Positions 9,469 through 18,397 of a DNA stretch of 35,449 nt are shown here, piece after piece. The DNA is from Phaeoceros laevis (lineage: Eukaryota; Anthocerotophyta; Anthocerotopsida; Notothyladales). The position numbers and the translations under genes were made by a program. The notes beneath the pieces were generated by a model. The model saw only the letters and a list, made by a program, of their open reading frames with translations. It made no database searches and was not told the origin of the DNA. Numbering within the stretch: position 1 is the stretch's first letter; each line of letters begins with the position of its first letter. Where the stretch lies: the NCBI GenBank assembly GCA_049999765.1, contig JBNGIQ010009428.1, forward strand, positions 1 to 35,449, written 5' to 3'.

Positions 9469-9526
9469 TTGTTAGGAAGGCCGCATCAGTTCAGAACTTG
9501 TTAGGAAGGCCGCATCAGTTCAGAAC
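9469..9526. repeat. 29-bp perfect tandem duplication
   Basis: TTGTTAGGAAGGCCGCATCA plus 9 nt occurs at 9469-9497 and again at 9498-9526. Confidence 0.95.
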
Positions 9527-9756
9527 TCTGTTAGATGTCGAAAACACACCGTGGGGACTTTCCTAGCACGGTGACCTCTTTCTGGCTATTTTTCAGCTTG
9601 CAATGTTAGTACCGATAACTGTTCAAAACTGTGAGGATGTTAACTTCTGTTCGAAACTTGCGAAAGCTTCCAGTAGAGGGTCAAAACATGTTACGTTGCA
9701 TCTACATGGACCAGTTGACATTTGACATCCTCACAGTCTGCATGCTTATGTGGTCA

Positions 9757-9883
9757 ACTGTCGGAGCTGCAACAGCAAATATGTACGCAACGTGTGGGAG
9801 CAGGCATGTTGGAGTCAGAGCAGGTGTTTGACTTGATGCCCAAAAGAACCATCGAGGCATGGAGTGCGCCGGTTGGTGGATAA
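9757..9883 (+). pseudogene. PPR scrap upstream of SDCG gene, copy A
   Basis: Two frames read VGAATANMYATCG and then, after a frame change, MLESEQVFDLMPKRTIEAWS. This is the (V)NMYAkCG...vFD.MPkR...W core of a PPR motif. The same scrap lies at the same place in copies B and C. Confidence 0.8.
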
Positions 9884-10072
9884 TATATACCCACGAAGGA
9901 CACTAAGCTACCTGGAAGGACCAAAAAAAAGGGTTGTTTACTGAAAAGGCGTGGAAGCTCGCCCCGAGACTGGATGGATGTTCTGGGCTCCAAACTTCCT
10001 TCCTTCCGTCAGGCATCTTCCATCCTTCATAAAAGTACCGATATTGCTCGTCCATTCGTCACCGTAAACTGA

Positions 10073-10078
10073 CACGTG
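10073..10078 (+). promoter_or_regulatory. G-box in conserved upstream block, copy A
   Basis: GACACGTGGCACCAC contains CACGTG in an ACGTGGC context, which resembles an abscisic-acid-type response element. It is conserved at 17233 and 19919. The TATA position is degraded here (CTTCATAAAAG at 10025-10035, against TATATAAAA in B and C). Confidence 0.4.
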
Positions 10079-10574
10079 GCACCACGACTAGGACCTCACC
10101 CTTCATACGTTACAGCGTTCAGGACTTGCAGCAGCAACCGCGGGACATCAGGAGTCCGCACATGCTGCTTGAAATCCGGCTATTCAACACCTGGGCAATG
10201 TTTGGAGGTGCCTTAAAAGCGTTCGGGGCTTGCAGCACCAGACAACATGAATTGTAGATCAAGTTTTCCGATTGATCAACATCAATTGCACAAGTTTTCC
10301 ATCTTCCAAGAGTTGAAGATCGATAGCAGTGAGTCACAATTGATTCATCTGGACAGCGAATTCCTCTAGATCACCACATCTATCCGAGGTAGCAGCTACT
10401 TCCAAGCGCGCGCTCCTGAAGAAACTTGTGGTCATTTCAGGCGCCCTAGAGCTCTGGGCCTCTCGATCCAAGAATTCATCCCGGCCGGTGCCTGTGCGTG
10501 GCCGTTTGGTGAAAATTTTTTCACGTGGCTCTTCTTGAAAGTGCTCAGGACTGCGAGTCCGCAGGATGACTTCG

Positions 10575-10918
10575 ATGAAGCACTTCCCCATCTTCGGCAT
10601 CCTCTTCGTCGTCATCGCGCCCTTCGCGTTCATATTGACCATTAGCGCCTGTTCCTGCCTCACGAGGACCTTTTGCCTTTTGCTACTCTGGAATCCACGA
10701 GCTTACAACAGCAAGTGGCGTAATGACCNNNNNNNNNNNNNNNNNNNNNNNNNNNNNNNNNNNNNNNNNNNNNNNNNNNNNNNNNNNNNNNNNNNNNNNN
10801 NNNNNNNNNNNNNNNNNNNNNNNNNNNNGCTGGGCCAAGCGATTGTGGGGCAACAAACAGTAGCAGCGATTGTGGGGCAACAAGCACTACCAGCGATTGT
10901 GGCAGCAGCGCGTGCTAA
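10575..10918 (+). CDS. SDCG microprotein, copy A (interrupted by gap)
   Basis: Same family as the copies at 17753, 20440 and 23417. The start ATGAAG is the one conserved in all four; an upstream in-frame ATG at 10566 is also possible. Residues 1-35 are hydrophobic (FPIFGILFVVIAPFAFILTI) and probably span a membrane. Then comes the family signature NPRAYNSKWRND. The 100-N gap at 10729-10828 removes the Gly-rich middle. After it the frame reads GPSDCGATNSSSDCGATSTT and ends SDCGSSAC at the TAA 10916-10918. This copy has one 9-residue unit fewer than copy B. The 4-Leu run before NPRAY differs from the Arg-rich link of other copies. Function unknown. Confidence 0.65.
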
Positions 10919-11259
10919 GGGCTGCCTTGTCCGTAACTGGTTCATTCGGAAGAACAGTTAGGGTGTTCAGTTACCTGGGATCCCTTTAGCACCTTGACGA
11001 GAGACTGGTGGCTATGGCGGCGAGCAGGCTGCTCTGCTTGGTTTAAGGAAATTGTAGATTTTTGGCTGTTTGGTAGTGTTGGTGCATCTTTAAAGCTGTG
11101 GGAATGGAACCTGGAACCAGAGGTCCCGTTCATGTGTGCATGCCGGAAATTTTACAAGGCATCAATTGGTAGCTACCTAGGTATATATGAGGTCTGGTCC
11201 GAATGCTCCTGGAAACAGGAGTGCAGTTCGTTCTCGCCACAGGATGCCCATAGTGTTGT

Positions 11260-11601
11260 GTCGGCCAGATCACGGGGCTCGGCTCCTTGAGCTCGAAATT
11301 CAGTGCATTGGGCACGGGATCGGGAGAATGTCCGAACCCCAGGAACTATGTCCGGCCGTACGGGCTGTGCCCGACGGACCTGGTGTTCGGCTTCTTCTTC
11401 CGCTTCGTCAAGGGCAAGTCGAGCGCGTTTCTGGGCATCAGCGACGACTCGGTGGACATCGACCCCATCTTCCTGAGGGCTGACGACGGCGAGACCCCGC
11501 GCCTCAACAACGACGTGCTGGACGAGGCGGAGCAGCTGCTGCTGTTCAAGTACGCGGGGAAGCCGCATTGGGGGAAGAATCGGCCGGAGGCACTTAATTA
11601 A
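11260..11601 (+). pseudogene. C-terminal piece of an aldonolactone oxidase-like protein
   Basis: The frame from about 11260 carries YGLCPTDLVFGFFFRFVKGK, SSAFLG, then PRLNNDVLDEAEQLLLFKYA and GKPHWGKNR before TAA at 11599-11601. PRL..DV..E.EQ..LFKY...PHWGKNR is the C-terminal signature of the L-gulono-1,4-lactone oxidase/ALO family, FAD-linked enzymes that make ascorbate or related acids. The family normally continues 40-60 residues beyond HWGKNR with an F..G....Y helix; here it stops after six residues. No FAD domain is visible upstream, where copy A of the duplication abuts. GC content is clearly higher than in the neighbours. It could be a last exon whose upstream exons were lost, so I call it a fragment. 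Confidence 0.75.
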
Positions 11602-11810
11602 GTCCTTCGTCGCTCCCTGCCTTCCTAAACCGGGATACTTTCCTAAATTGTCGATTGCAAATTTGGAACTACTTCCAAATACGGTCGGGACAGACTTCAT
11701 ATGAAACCGCGTAGCAACTTTCAGTAGCAAATTATCGTGAGAGAATCAGATCGACAGTTTTTTGAGAACGAGGCTTCCTGTGTTCGCGGAGTCAGTGACG
11801 TAGTACTACA

Positions 11811-12362
11811 ATGGCCAGCAAAGTGCTGACCGTCTATGACGGTTCCGAATTAGGTCCGGTGGCCGGTCCGGCGGCCGGTTCATCAGTTCGACAAAACGGT
11901 TGCACCGGCGCTTGGTATGAGATCTTCACAAGTTGTATATCGGACACAGACTTCAAAGTGGTGATGAGTGTCTGGGCCATCCTTTGCTTCCTTGCCACCT
12001 CTTCTGTGTTGCTGGGGCTCTTCCGCCTCATTACAGATGGCCCTTATTATCGAAGCAGCACGCGTATACGTATCCTATATGCACTAGAGACAACATGTGG
12101 GTTCATAGGTGGTGCCATGACAATAGCCTTCTTGTCTATCCCAGGCATTTTTTTTATTCTCAGGCATGAACACCACCCGGAACGTTTCATGATGGGAGCT
12201 GTGACATTGGGTTGCATAGGGCTCCCGGTGTTGTGTTTTGTGACAGCTATCATTCTCCATATCATTCTCCACCGGACCGGGTGCCTTACCATGTTTAAGA
12301 GGCAACCGAGTGAGCCTGGGGCAGTGGTGCTGGGCGGGCACGTACCTTGGGGTGTTGTTTGA
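11811..12362 (+). CDS. Unknown membrane protein with three hydrophobic helices (183 aa)
   Basis: ATG at 11811 lies in a good plant context (ACAATGGCC). Hydrophobic helices are near residues 47-70 (SVWAILCFLATSSVLLGLF), 88-117 (GFIGGAMTIAFLSIPGIFFI) and 125-153 (GLPVLCFVTAIILHIILH). The N-terminal 45 residues are polar with a GPVAGPAAGSS stretch and contain Cys in GCTGAWYEIFTSCISDTD. The C-terminal tail of about 30 residues is polar. A single uninterrupted frame with alternating polar and hydrophobic segments suggests a real gene, though I do not recognise the family. No intron is needed. It has no repeat relationship with the surrounding duplications. Confidence 0.6.
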   Translation: MASKVLTVYDGSELGPVAGPAAGSSVRQNGCTGAWYEIFTSCISDTDFKVVMSVWAILCFLATSSVLLGLFRLITDGPYYRSSTRIRILYALETTCGFIGGAMTIAFLSIPGIFFILRHEHHPERFMMGAVTLGCIGLPVLCFVTAIILHIILHRTGCLTMFKRQPSEPGAVVLGGHVPWGVV

Positions 12363-13527
12363 GAAATTATGGAGATATGAGCCAAATTTATATGCAAATG
12401 GATACCAGGATTACCACATGGATTGTAGATGCATATGCCCGCACAGTCTGAGAATCTTGACTTGGAGGCTTGAAAAATTTCCGTAGTGAACAGTACTAGT
12501 GAGTTCAGGTTCTGTCACAACAAAAAGCCAGCAGTATAGGAGATCAAGGGTTTTCTGTGCAGCTAGTAAATAAGGCTAATTACTGCAAGGCAGGCTTTCT
12601 GATCAACGTCAAGCTTGAAGATTATACATGTGTCCGCTGGACAATAAGCTAACTTTGTGAATAGAAACTTCACATTTATAAATATTCTGACTTTGACTAA
12701 ACCGTTTGTATGCTCACAGCAACACAAGAATCCCAAGCTAAGGTTGCCTGCCTGCTGTAGATTGTGAATATAGCTTGACATTAATATTGGAGTACTAGTT
12801 CCATAGACATGATGCTTGACGAAATTCTTGACGTAGCTGTTGTAGCAGTGCATTCAACCACAACAGCCTTCCAAGTTTGTTCAAACGTGACCACAACAGT
12901 CAAGTTTCCCAAGTGCGGGAAACTTGACTGTTTGAACACCCTATCCTCAAACTAGAAACCTACCATCATTCTCAGCTCATGATCCTGACAAATTCCAGTG
13001 TATGTCTCTAATTGTAAACTGTAAGTTCAGCAAAACTGACAAGAAGTGTTGGAACAACAATGTTGTTCATTCCTGGTTGAGTCCATCACTGTCCAACAGG
13101 TTTGGCTTCAAAAGCTAAACCAAGGATGCTCCTCCTCTGTGTTCGCATTATGTTCTGCAACCCTGACTTTGCCAAGCACTGGAGGCACATCTGTTATTTA
13201 AAAACTCACTCGCAGTACTCGTTGAAATTTCCTAAAGCTTGCCAGGCATCTCCTAAGCTAGGTTTACAGCTGATTACAGAGTTATAAGTGTCCAGTCAAA
13301 AAACTCAAGTGACTCTACAACTTGGGGCAAGCCATGATGGCCCCACGCTGCTTACAAGCTTGCGTGAAAATCCAATCACTCAGAGCTTGACCTGGGATAC
13401 AAGCGTAGGCTCCAGAAGTTCACATCCAGAAGCAGTCATATGATGCATATGTCGGATGTCGGATTAGAGTCATATGATGTATTACATTGCTAAACTGCTT
13501 GCCAAATCCCTTGGAAGGTTGTTCTTA
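12363..13527. other. Gene-free stretch containing a strong hairpin
   Basis: No coding motif is visible. A 16-bp perfect inverted repeat, AACAGTCAAGTTTCCC at 12895-12910 and its complement at 12917-12932, encloses a 6-nt loop. A second outer arm, GTTCAAA (12880-12886) and TTTGAAC (12931-12937), nearly extends it. Confidence 0.6.
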
Positions 13528-14190
13528 TTAGAAACTGCGCCTGGGACAAGGAATAGTTTCCAGATCTGACGAGGGCCCCCAGCTAGCTAGATTTTTCCAG
13601 TTTCCTAACTGGCCATGGTTATCCTTGGGAGCAACCCTAGATACATGCCTGTACGAGGCATAGTATCGGGTGGAGTGAGACATTCTTCTTGCACAGTAGT
13701 AGTAAAGGCTAAGGGCTTCCTGACCCATCTCGTAAAGGCTAAGGGCTTCCTGACCCATCTCCAGCTGCACATTATCTGCACTCATGGCAGTCCACGTCAC
13801 CAAGTTCTTGTGACGACGCCTTTGGGACACTCTGCGACCATTCTGTATGCTACCACACTTGGCCTACAGGCATACCACCAAGATTGTGTTGTCATGAATG
13901 GAGCTGCTGTCCCTGTTGCAAGCCTACTACACCTAAACTGAACATGCCTGTAGGTGGCAGACAAATATGATACAATGTGGGGGGCTGATGCTCTCTTACT
14001 GCACACTATTGTACAGAAAAATGGCTTTCTGATCCATTCCCTGCTGAGCATAACCTGCAATCATGGCAGTCCATGTCACCACATTTTTGTTGGGGAAGCC
14101 TGCAAGTGTTTGACAGCTGTCAAACACTTTGCACGCCATCCCCAAGCTGGTCTGTCCCGCGGGAGACGACTGCATTCTCATCAGCACCCG
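13528..14190 (-). pseudogene. PPR protein relic, PLS class
   Basis: On the minus strand, 14187-13996 reads FPNKNVVTWTAMIAGYAQQG, MDQKAIFLYNSVQ, and 13830 onward reads HKNLVTWTAMSADNVQLEMG, QEALSLY. Between them, frame-shifted pieces (YLSATYRHVQFRCSRL) correspond to the missing motif. At least two frameshifts and a stop after SVQ mark it as dead. A 30-bp tandem duplication (13702-13731 and 13732-13761) repeats the ten residues EMGQEALSLY in frame. Confidence 0.85.
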
Positions 14191-14230
14191 CGACTACAAC
14201 CGAGCTGTGCACGTCGAAGGCGGGCACTGC

Positions 14231-14285
14231 CAGATTTCAAGTGTGATTTCAAATGTGATTTCAAGAATGATTTCAAGATTTCAAA
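14231..14285. repeat. GATTTCAAG(N)-type short tandem repeat
   Basis: Five GATTTCAA units at 8-12-bp spacing. Confidence 0.85.
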
Positions 14286-14660
14286 TGATTTGCGGTGTTG
14301 ATCAATTCATCATTGGCTCAAATATGTCTGACTTTAACTTGGCTTCGAATTCAACAGCAGGTGCTCACCTATTTTCGGCCATCCAAGGTTCATGAGCAAG
14401 AAGTCACCAAGCACTGCAGCAGTCTTGGTGTTGGTTCCAAATGAGCGGAAACTTCTGGTTTGAAAGGGCTCCGCAGTTAGCATCAGAGGTCTAAGCTAGC
14501 TACCTCATTTTGACCAAGCTGCAGCCCAGAATCATGTCATCGTTTCTTCAATTAATCTATAGCCCTGGAGAGCTCTGCTTCCCTTCAGCGCACAGATCTG
14601 GGACATCCTACACTCGTTCACAGTGGCCGAGAGCTTCCTGACCAGCACACAGTTTACAAG
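14286..14660. other. Gene-free stretch before the 400-N gap
   Basis: No PPR or other coding motif is visible here, so the 5' part of the PPR gene that follows must lie inside the gap or be absent. Confidence 0.4.
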
Positions 14661-15060
14661 NNNNNNNNNNNNNNNNNNNNNNNNNNNNNNNNNNNNNNNN
14701 NNNNNNNNNNNNNNNNNNNNNNNNNNNNNNNNNNNNNNNNNNNNNNNNNNNNNNNNNNNNNNNNNNNNNNNNNNNNNNNNNNNNNNNNNNNNNNNNNNNN
14801 NNNNNNNNNNNNNNNNNNNNNNNNNNNNNNNNNNNNNNNNNNNNNNNNNNNNNNNNNNNNNNNNNNNNNNNNNNNNNNNNNNNNNNNNNNNNNNNNNNNN
14901 NNNNNNNNNNNNNNNNNNNNNNNNNNNNNNNNNNNNNNNNNNNNNNNNNNNNNNNNNNNNNNNNNNNNNNNNNNNNNNNNNNNNNNNNNNNNNNNNNNNN
15001 NNNNNNNNNNNNNNNNNNNNNNNNNNNNNNNNNNNNNNNNNNNNNNNNNNNNNNNNNNNN

Positions 15061-15660
15061 CTGATCGCTGGGTATGCACAGCAAGGACTCGGCCAAGAGG
15101 CGCTTGTTGTGTACGGACAAATGGAGGAGGTGGGCCTCATTTTGGCTGACCATTTTACTTTTGCTTGCCTTCTGAAGGCGTGTGCAAGCACTGGTGCCTT
15201 GCAGAAGGGCAGGCAGCTTCACTCACAGATTGTCAAAAGAGGACTGCTGGATAACGTAGTGGTGGGCAACTGCCTGGTAGACATGTATGCAAAATGTGGT
15301 GAGCTGGAAGATGCACGCCAGGTTTTTGACAGCATGGACACAAAGAATGTTGTAACATGGACAGCCCTGATTGCTGCGTATGCACAGCAAGGACTCGGCC
15401 AAGAGGCGTTTGTTGTGTATGGACAAATGGAGGAGGTGGGCCTCATTTTAGCCGACCATGTTACTTTTATTTGCCTTCTGAAGGCGTGTGCAAGCACGGG
15501 TGCCTTGCAGAAGGGCAGGGAGCTGCACTCACAGATTGTCAAAAGAGGACTGCTGGATAACGTAGTGATGGGCACCTGCCTGGTGGACATGTATGCAAAA
15601 TGTGGTGAGCTGGAAGATGCGCGCCAGGTTTTTGACAGCATGGCCCTCCAGAATGGCTGA
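15061..15660 (+). CDS. PPR protein made of near-identical PLS triplets (5' part in gap)
   Basis: The open frame holds two 102-residue PLS units, 15061-15366 and 15367-15652. Each has YAQQGLGQEA, YGQMEEVGLILADH, LLKACASTGALQKGR, LHSQIVKRGLLDNVV, CLVDMYAKCGELEDARQVFD. The two differ at only about ten residues, so the 306-bp unit was duplicated recently. Such proteins bind organellar RNA, one base per P or S motif. The 5' end is in a 400-N gap (14661-15060), which probably hides more copies. After the second VFDSM the frame runs into ALQNG and TGA at 15658-15660, so E and DYW domains are missing. It may be truncated, or lose its end through fusion with unrelated sequence. Confidence 0.8.
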   Translation: MIAGYAQQGLGQEALVVYGQMEEVGLILADHFTFACLLKACASTGALQKGRQLHSQIVKRGLLDNVVVGNCLVDMYAKCGELEDARQVFDSMDTKNVVTWTALIAAYAQQGLGQEAFVVYGQMEEVGLILADHVTFICLLKACASTGALQKGRELHSQIVKRGLLDNVVMGTCLVDMYAKCGELEDARQVFDSMALQNG

Positions 15661-15971
15661 CGGTGTGACTGTCCAAGATCTCCTCGAGGACTTCGTACCG
15701 TGGCAAGGGCGGAGGCAAAGTTGGAGGTTTTTGCATCCATGGGAGCGGACGAGGCTGCTGTTTTGTGATGTGGCGGCGTGGGGTATGCCTGTTCCAGGGC
15801 AGGGCGCCATCGGGGCCAGCGGGGTGCTGGCTCGCAGCACCTGGCATGAGGTAAATCATATGCCTGCTTGCTGGCATTTGTGGAAATGTGTTTTATTTGC
15901 AGCTGCGAATAGGAAGGGTCCAATCCCTGTGGAGGTCCCTGCACACAGTTTGACACCAGTCTGCCTTTCTG
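15653..15971 (+). other. Unrelated sequence fused to the PPR end, exon-like but unassigned
   Basis: From ATG 15653, overlapping the PPR stop, the +2 frame reads MADGVTVQDLLEDFVPW; in another frame about 15700-15770 reads VARAEAKLEVFASMGADEAA. Both pieces look protein-like but do not join without a frame change. I do not recognise either. Confidence 0.25.
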
Positions 15972-16008
15972 GCAACGTCAATGGCCTCCCTTAGGCCATT
16001 GACGTTGC
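15972..16008. repeat. 16-bp perfect inverted repeat, 5-nt loop
   Basis: GCAACGTCAATGGCCT at 15972-15987 pairs perfectly with 15993-16008. It lies exactly at the left border of duplication copy B. Confidence 0.9.
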
Positions 16009-16119
16009 AATGTTCACCGATACTTCTGTTCAAAACGTGCGAAAGCTTCCAGCAGAGGGTGAAAACATGTTACGTGTTGTATCTACATGAACCAGTTGAC
16101 ATCCTCACAGTCTGCTGGC

Positions 16120-16842
16120 CTGAAAAGAGACTGCAGGCAAACAGTTAACAACAATGAGCCCAAATAGTGCCTGCAGCATCCCATTAAGGTCACACGAAGG
16201 GCCCCTGATATATAACACCACTGTCGGCATGCAAACATGTCACCATGTCAAACTGTCACACCGCCAAACAGAGCCTCGCAGCACGATGACTGCCAAGTAA
16301 GCCAAAAAAGAAGAGAATGCTTTAAGCTTGGACCGGTACCATAGATCTTCAGATCATCTGCTCCTATCGCTCTCAGATCTAGAAGAAGGTAGACCTGCTT
16401 TTCTTTGATTCCTGATATTGGTGGTTCATTGCCTGGGCATCAAGACTACCTTCCCACCTGTCACCTGAGCTAGAGCATATCCGGTGAGGACCAACAGGTG
16501 CTGTTCCCCTGTACATACTGTTCGGATGGCCTGCTTTCCTCCTTGCGGTACGTATCTGTCACTGGTGAACTCGTATGATGGTGCTCGAACCTGGAAGAAC
16601 CAACCTCATGGGCACTCGTGTCACTACCTCTGTGATCTAGCAAACATGCTTACGCTGAAGACCAAATCGGAGGTCTCAATTGATCGTTGCTTCATGAACT
16701 CACCCTGGGCCGAAAGTGCGGTTGAATCAGTGCCAACCTAGCGCTGTCACTCCGAAAAATGAAATTAAATCTTCTTGTAATTGCCTAATGAATTGTGAGC
16801 CTGCAGCTTTTGGAGTAAATTAATCAGTCTGGATTCTCTGGC
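16120..16842 (-). pseudogene. Captured piece of the U11-48K last exon and 3' flank, copy B
   Basis: The plus-strand text is collinear with 26865-27525, including GACTGCAGGCAAA, CAACATGAGC-like and CATCCCATTAAGGTCACAC, GATATTGGTGGTTCAT, ATGATGGTGCTCGAACCTGG and CTGGATTCTCTGGCCCC. In the real gene this covers the last-exon coding part and its downstream flank. Here the reading frame is broken many times. It is inserted between the leader (CCTCACAGTCTG) and the PPR scrap, which are adjacent in copy A. Confidence 0.85.
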
Positions 16843-16899
16843 CCCAACATATGTTTACAACAGCGCTAGCTGTAGCCAGATCAAGTAATGTCACGGTCG

Positions 16900-17032
16900 G
16901 TTGCACGCTTATGTGGTCGTCGGAGCTGCAACAGCAAATATGTACGCAACATGTGGGAGCAGAGTCAGAGAGCAGCTGTTCGACTCAATGGCCCAAAGGA
17001 ACCCTCGAGGCATGGAGTGCGCCGGTTGATGG
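16900..17032 (+). pseudogene. PPR scrap upstream of SDCG gene, copy B
   Basis: Same remnant as in copies A and C: GAATA-like ANMYATCG-type reading followed in another frame by QLFDSMAQR-like and the GMECAG end. It is shorter by a few bases than in A and C. Confidence 0.7.
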
Positions 17033-17185
17033 ATAATACTCACCAAGGACACTACTTAAGCTACCTGGAAGCCAGAACCACGGACCAAAAAAGGGTTGTT
17101 TACTGAAAAGGCGAGGAAGCCACTGTCCTGGGCTCCAAACTTCTTCCTTCCTTCCGTCATCAAGCATCTTCCATTGAATCCATTC

Positions 17186-17238
17186 TATATAAAAGTACCG
17201 ATATTGCTCGGACATTCGTCACCGTAGACTGACACGTG
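17186..17238 (+). promoter_or_regulatory. Putative core promoter of SDCG gene, copy B
   Basis: TATATAAAA at 17186-17194 is followed about 30 bp later by the conserved ATTCGTCACCGTA and then by a G-box in GACACGTGGCACCAC (17233-17238). The same arrangement recurs in copy C. If the TATA is used, the 5' leader would be about 530 nt. Confidence 0.45.
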
Positions 17239-17752
17239 GCACCACTTGTAACGAGGACTTCAACCTTCATACGTTACCGCGTTCAGGACCAGCAGCAGCA
17301 ACCGCGGGACATCAGGAGACCGCACATGTTGCTTGAAATCCAGCTATTCAACACCTGGTCAATGTTTGGAGGTGCCTTAAAAGCGTTCGGGCCTTGCAGC
17401 ACCAGACACAATCCACATTGTACCCGGTGCAGGCCCCGTGATTCAACATCAATTGCACAAGTTTTCCATCTTCCAAGAGTTTGAAGATCGATAGCAGTGA
17501 GTCTCAATTGATTCATCGGACAGCGAATTCCTCATAGATCACTGGTCACATCTATCCGAGGTAGTAGCTACTTCCAAGCGCGCGCTCCTGAAGAAACTTG
17601 TGGACATTTCACTGCCAGGCGCCGTAGCTAGGCCTCTCGATCCAAGAATTCGTCCCGGCCGGTGCCTGTGCGTGGCCGTTTGTTGAAAATTTGTTCACGT
17701 GGTTCTTCTTGAAACTGCTCATCTGAGACTGCGAGTCCGCAGGATTTCTTCG

Positions 17753-18070
17753 ATGAAGTTCCTCATCCCCGCCTTCATCTTCCTCGCGGTCATGATCACA
17801 TCGACCATTGCCGGCTTTTGCTGCGTATGCCTATCGTGGCGGTACCCCCGAAATCCACGAGCTTACAACAGCAAGTGGCGTAATGACGTGGAGTCCAATC
17901 TTGGAGGAGGAGGGGGATACTTCCCAGACTCGGCAGGAGGGGGAGCTCCATATGCTGGGCCAAGCGATTGTGGGGCAACAAACAGTAGCAGCGATTGTGG
18001 GGCAACAAACACCACCAGCGATTGTGGGGCAACAAGCACTACCAGCGATTGTGGCAGCAGCGCGTGCTAA
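17753..18070 (+). CDS. SDCG microprotein, copy B (105 aa, intact)
   Basis: The best-preserved member of a four-copy local family. From the conserved ATGAAG start: residues 3-27 form one hydrophobic helix (IPAFIFLAVMITSTIAGF) with Cys at 23, 24 and 26; residues 30-45 are YPRNPRAYNSKWRND; 46-70 are Gly-rich (NLGGGGGYFPDSAGGG, PYAGP); residues 71-105 are a 9-residue repeat, SDCGATNSS, SDCGATNTT, SDCGATSTT, SDCGSSAC. Positive charges after the helix suggest the C-terminal tail faces the cytosol. It stops at 18068-18070. I do not recognise the family; the Cys/Gly tail could bind metal or be acylated, but that is a guess. Preservation of the frame across copies argues for coding. Confidence 0.65.
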   Translation: MKFLIPAFIFLAVMITSTIAGFCCVCLSWRYPRNPRAYNSKWRNDVESNLGGGGGYFPDSAGGGAPYAGPSDCGATNSSSDCGATNTTSDCGATSTTSDCGSSAC

Positions 18071-18397
18071 GGGCTGCCTTGTCCGTAACTGGTTCATTCG
18101 GAAGAACAGTTAGGGTGTTCAATTACCTGGGATCCCTTTAGCAGTGTCGGTGGGGTTTCGGTCATCAGACAGCTTGAATGTCTGCAGTTAGGCCAGCAGG
18201 TGTTGCTACAAGTATGGGAGCTCCTGGAGGTCCTTCCGCAGGGGTTTGGACAGCTAAGATTGTCCCTATCCAGTGGTGGTATAGGTTTTTTCCACACGTT
18301 TCCCATCACCTTCATTCTCTTCGAAAAGAATGGGATGGATGTCAGAAGAATCCCTTGGCTTGGGAAAGTCTACTGGGTTCATCAGAAGTAGGAGAAG
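18071..18397. other. Trailer of copy B
   Basis: The trailer starts GGGTGTTCAATTACCTGGGA, shared with copies A, C and D up to about 18170, then diverges. No coding motif is visible between 18180 and 18397. Confidence 0.5.

Larger units (their letters stand above)
9604..11215 (+). repeat. Segmental duplication, copy A
   Basis: Collinear with copies B (16005-18170), C (19395-20880) and D (23115-24145). Order: leader block with CTTGCGAAAGCTTCCAG, PPR scrap, putative promoter, small SDCG gene, trailer. Copy A lacks the captured U11-48K piece present in B and C. Its trailer (10985-11213) matches D (23913-24140) closely; the intervening trailer block of D is missing in A. Confidence 0.85.

Noticed and set aside
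15219-15956. Long minus-strand open frame over the PPR gene
   Set aside because: It is the antisense reading of the repeated PPR units; its internal repetition mirrors the 306-bp repeat.
16484-16741. Plus-strand 85-codon frame
   Set aside because: It is the antisense of the captured U11-48K exon piece; the same frame at 27219-27461 is antisense to the real exon.
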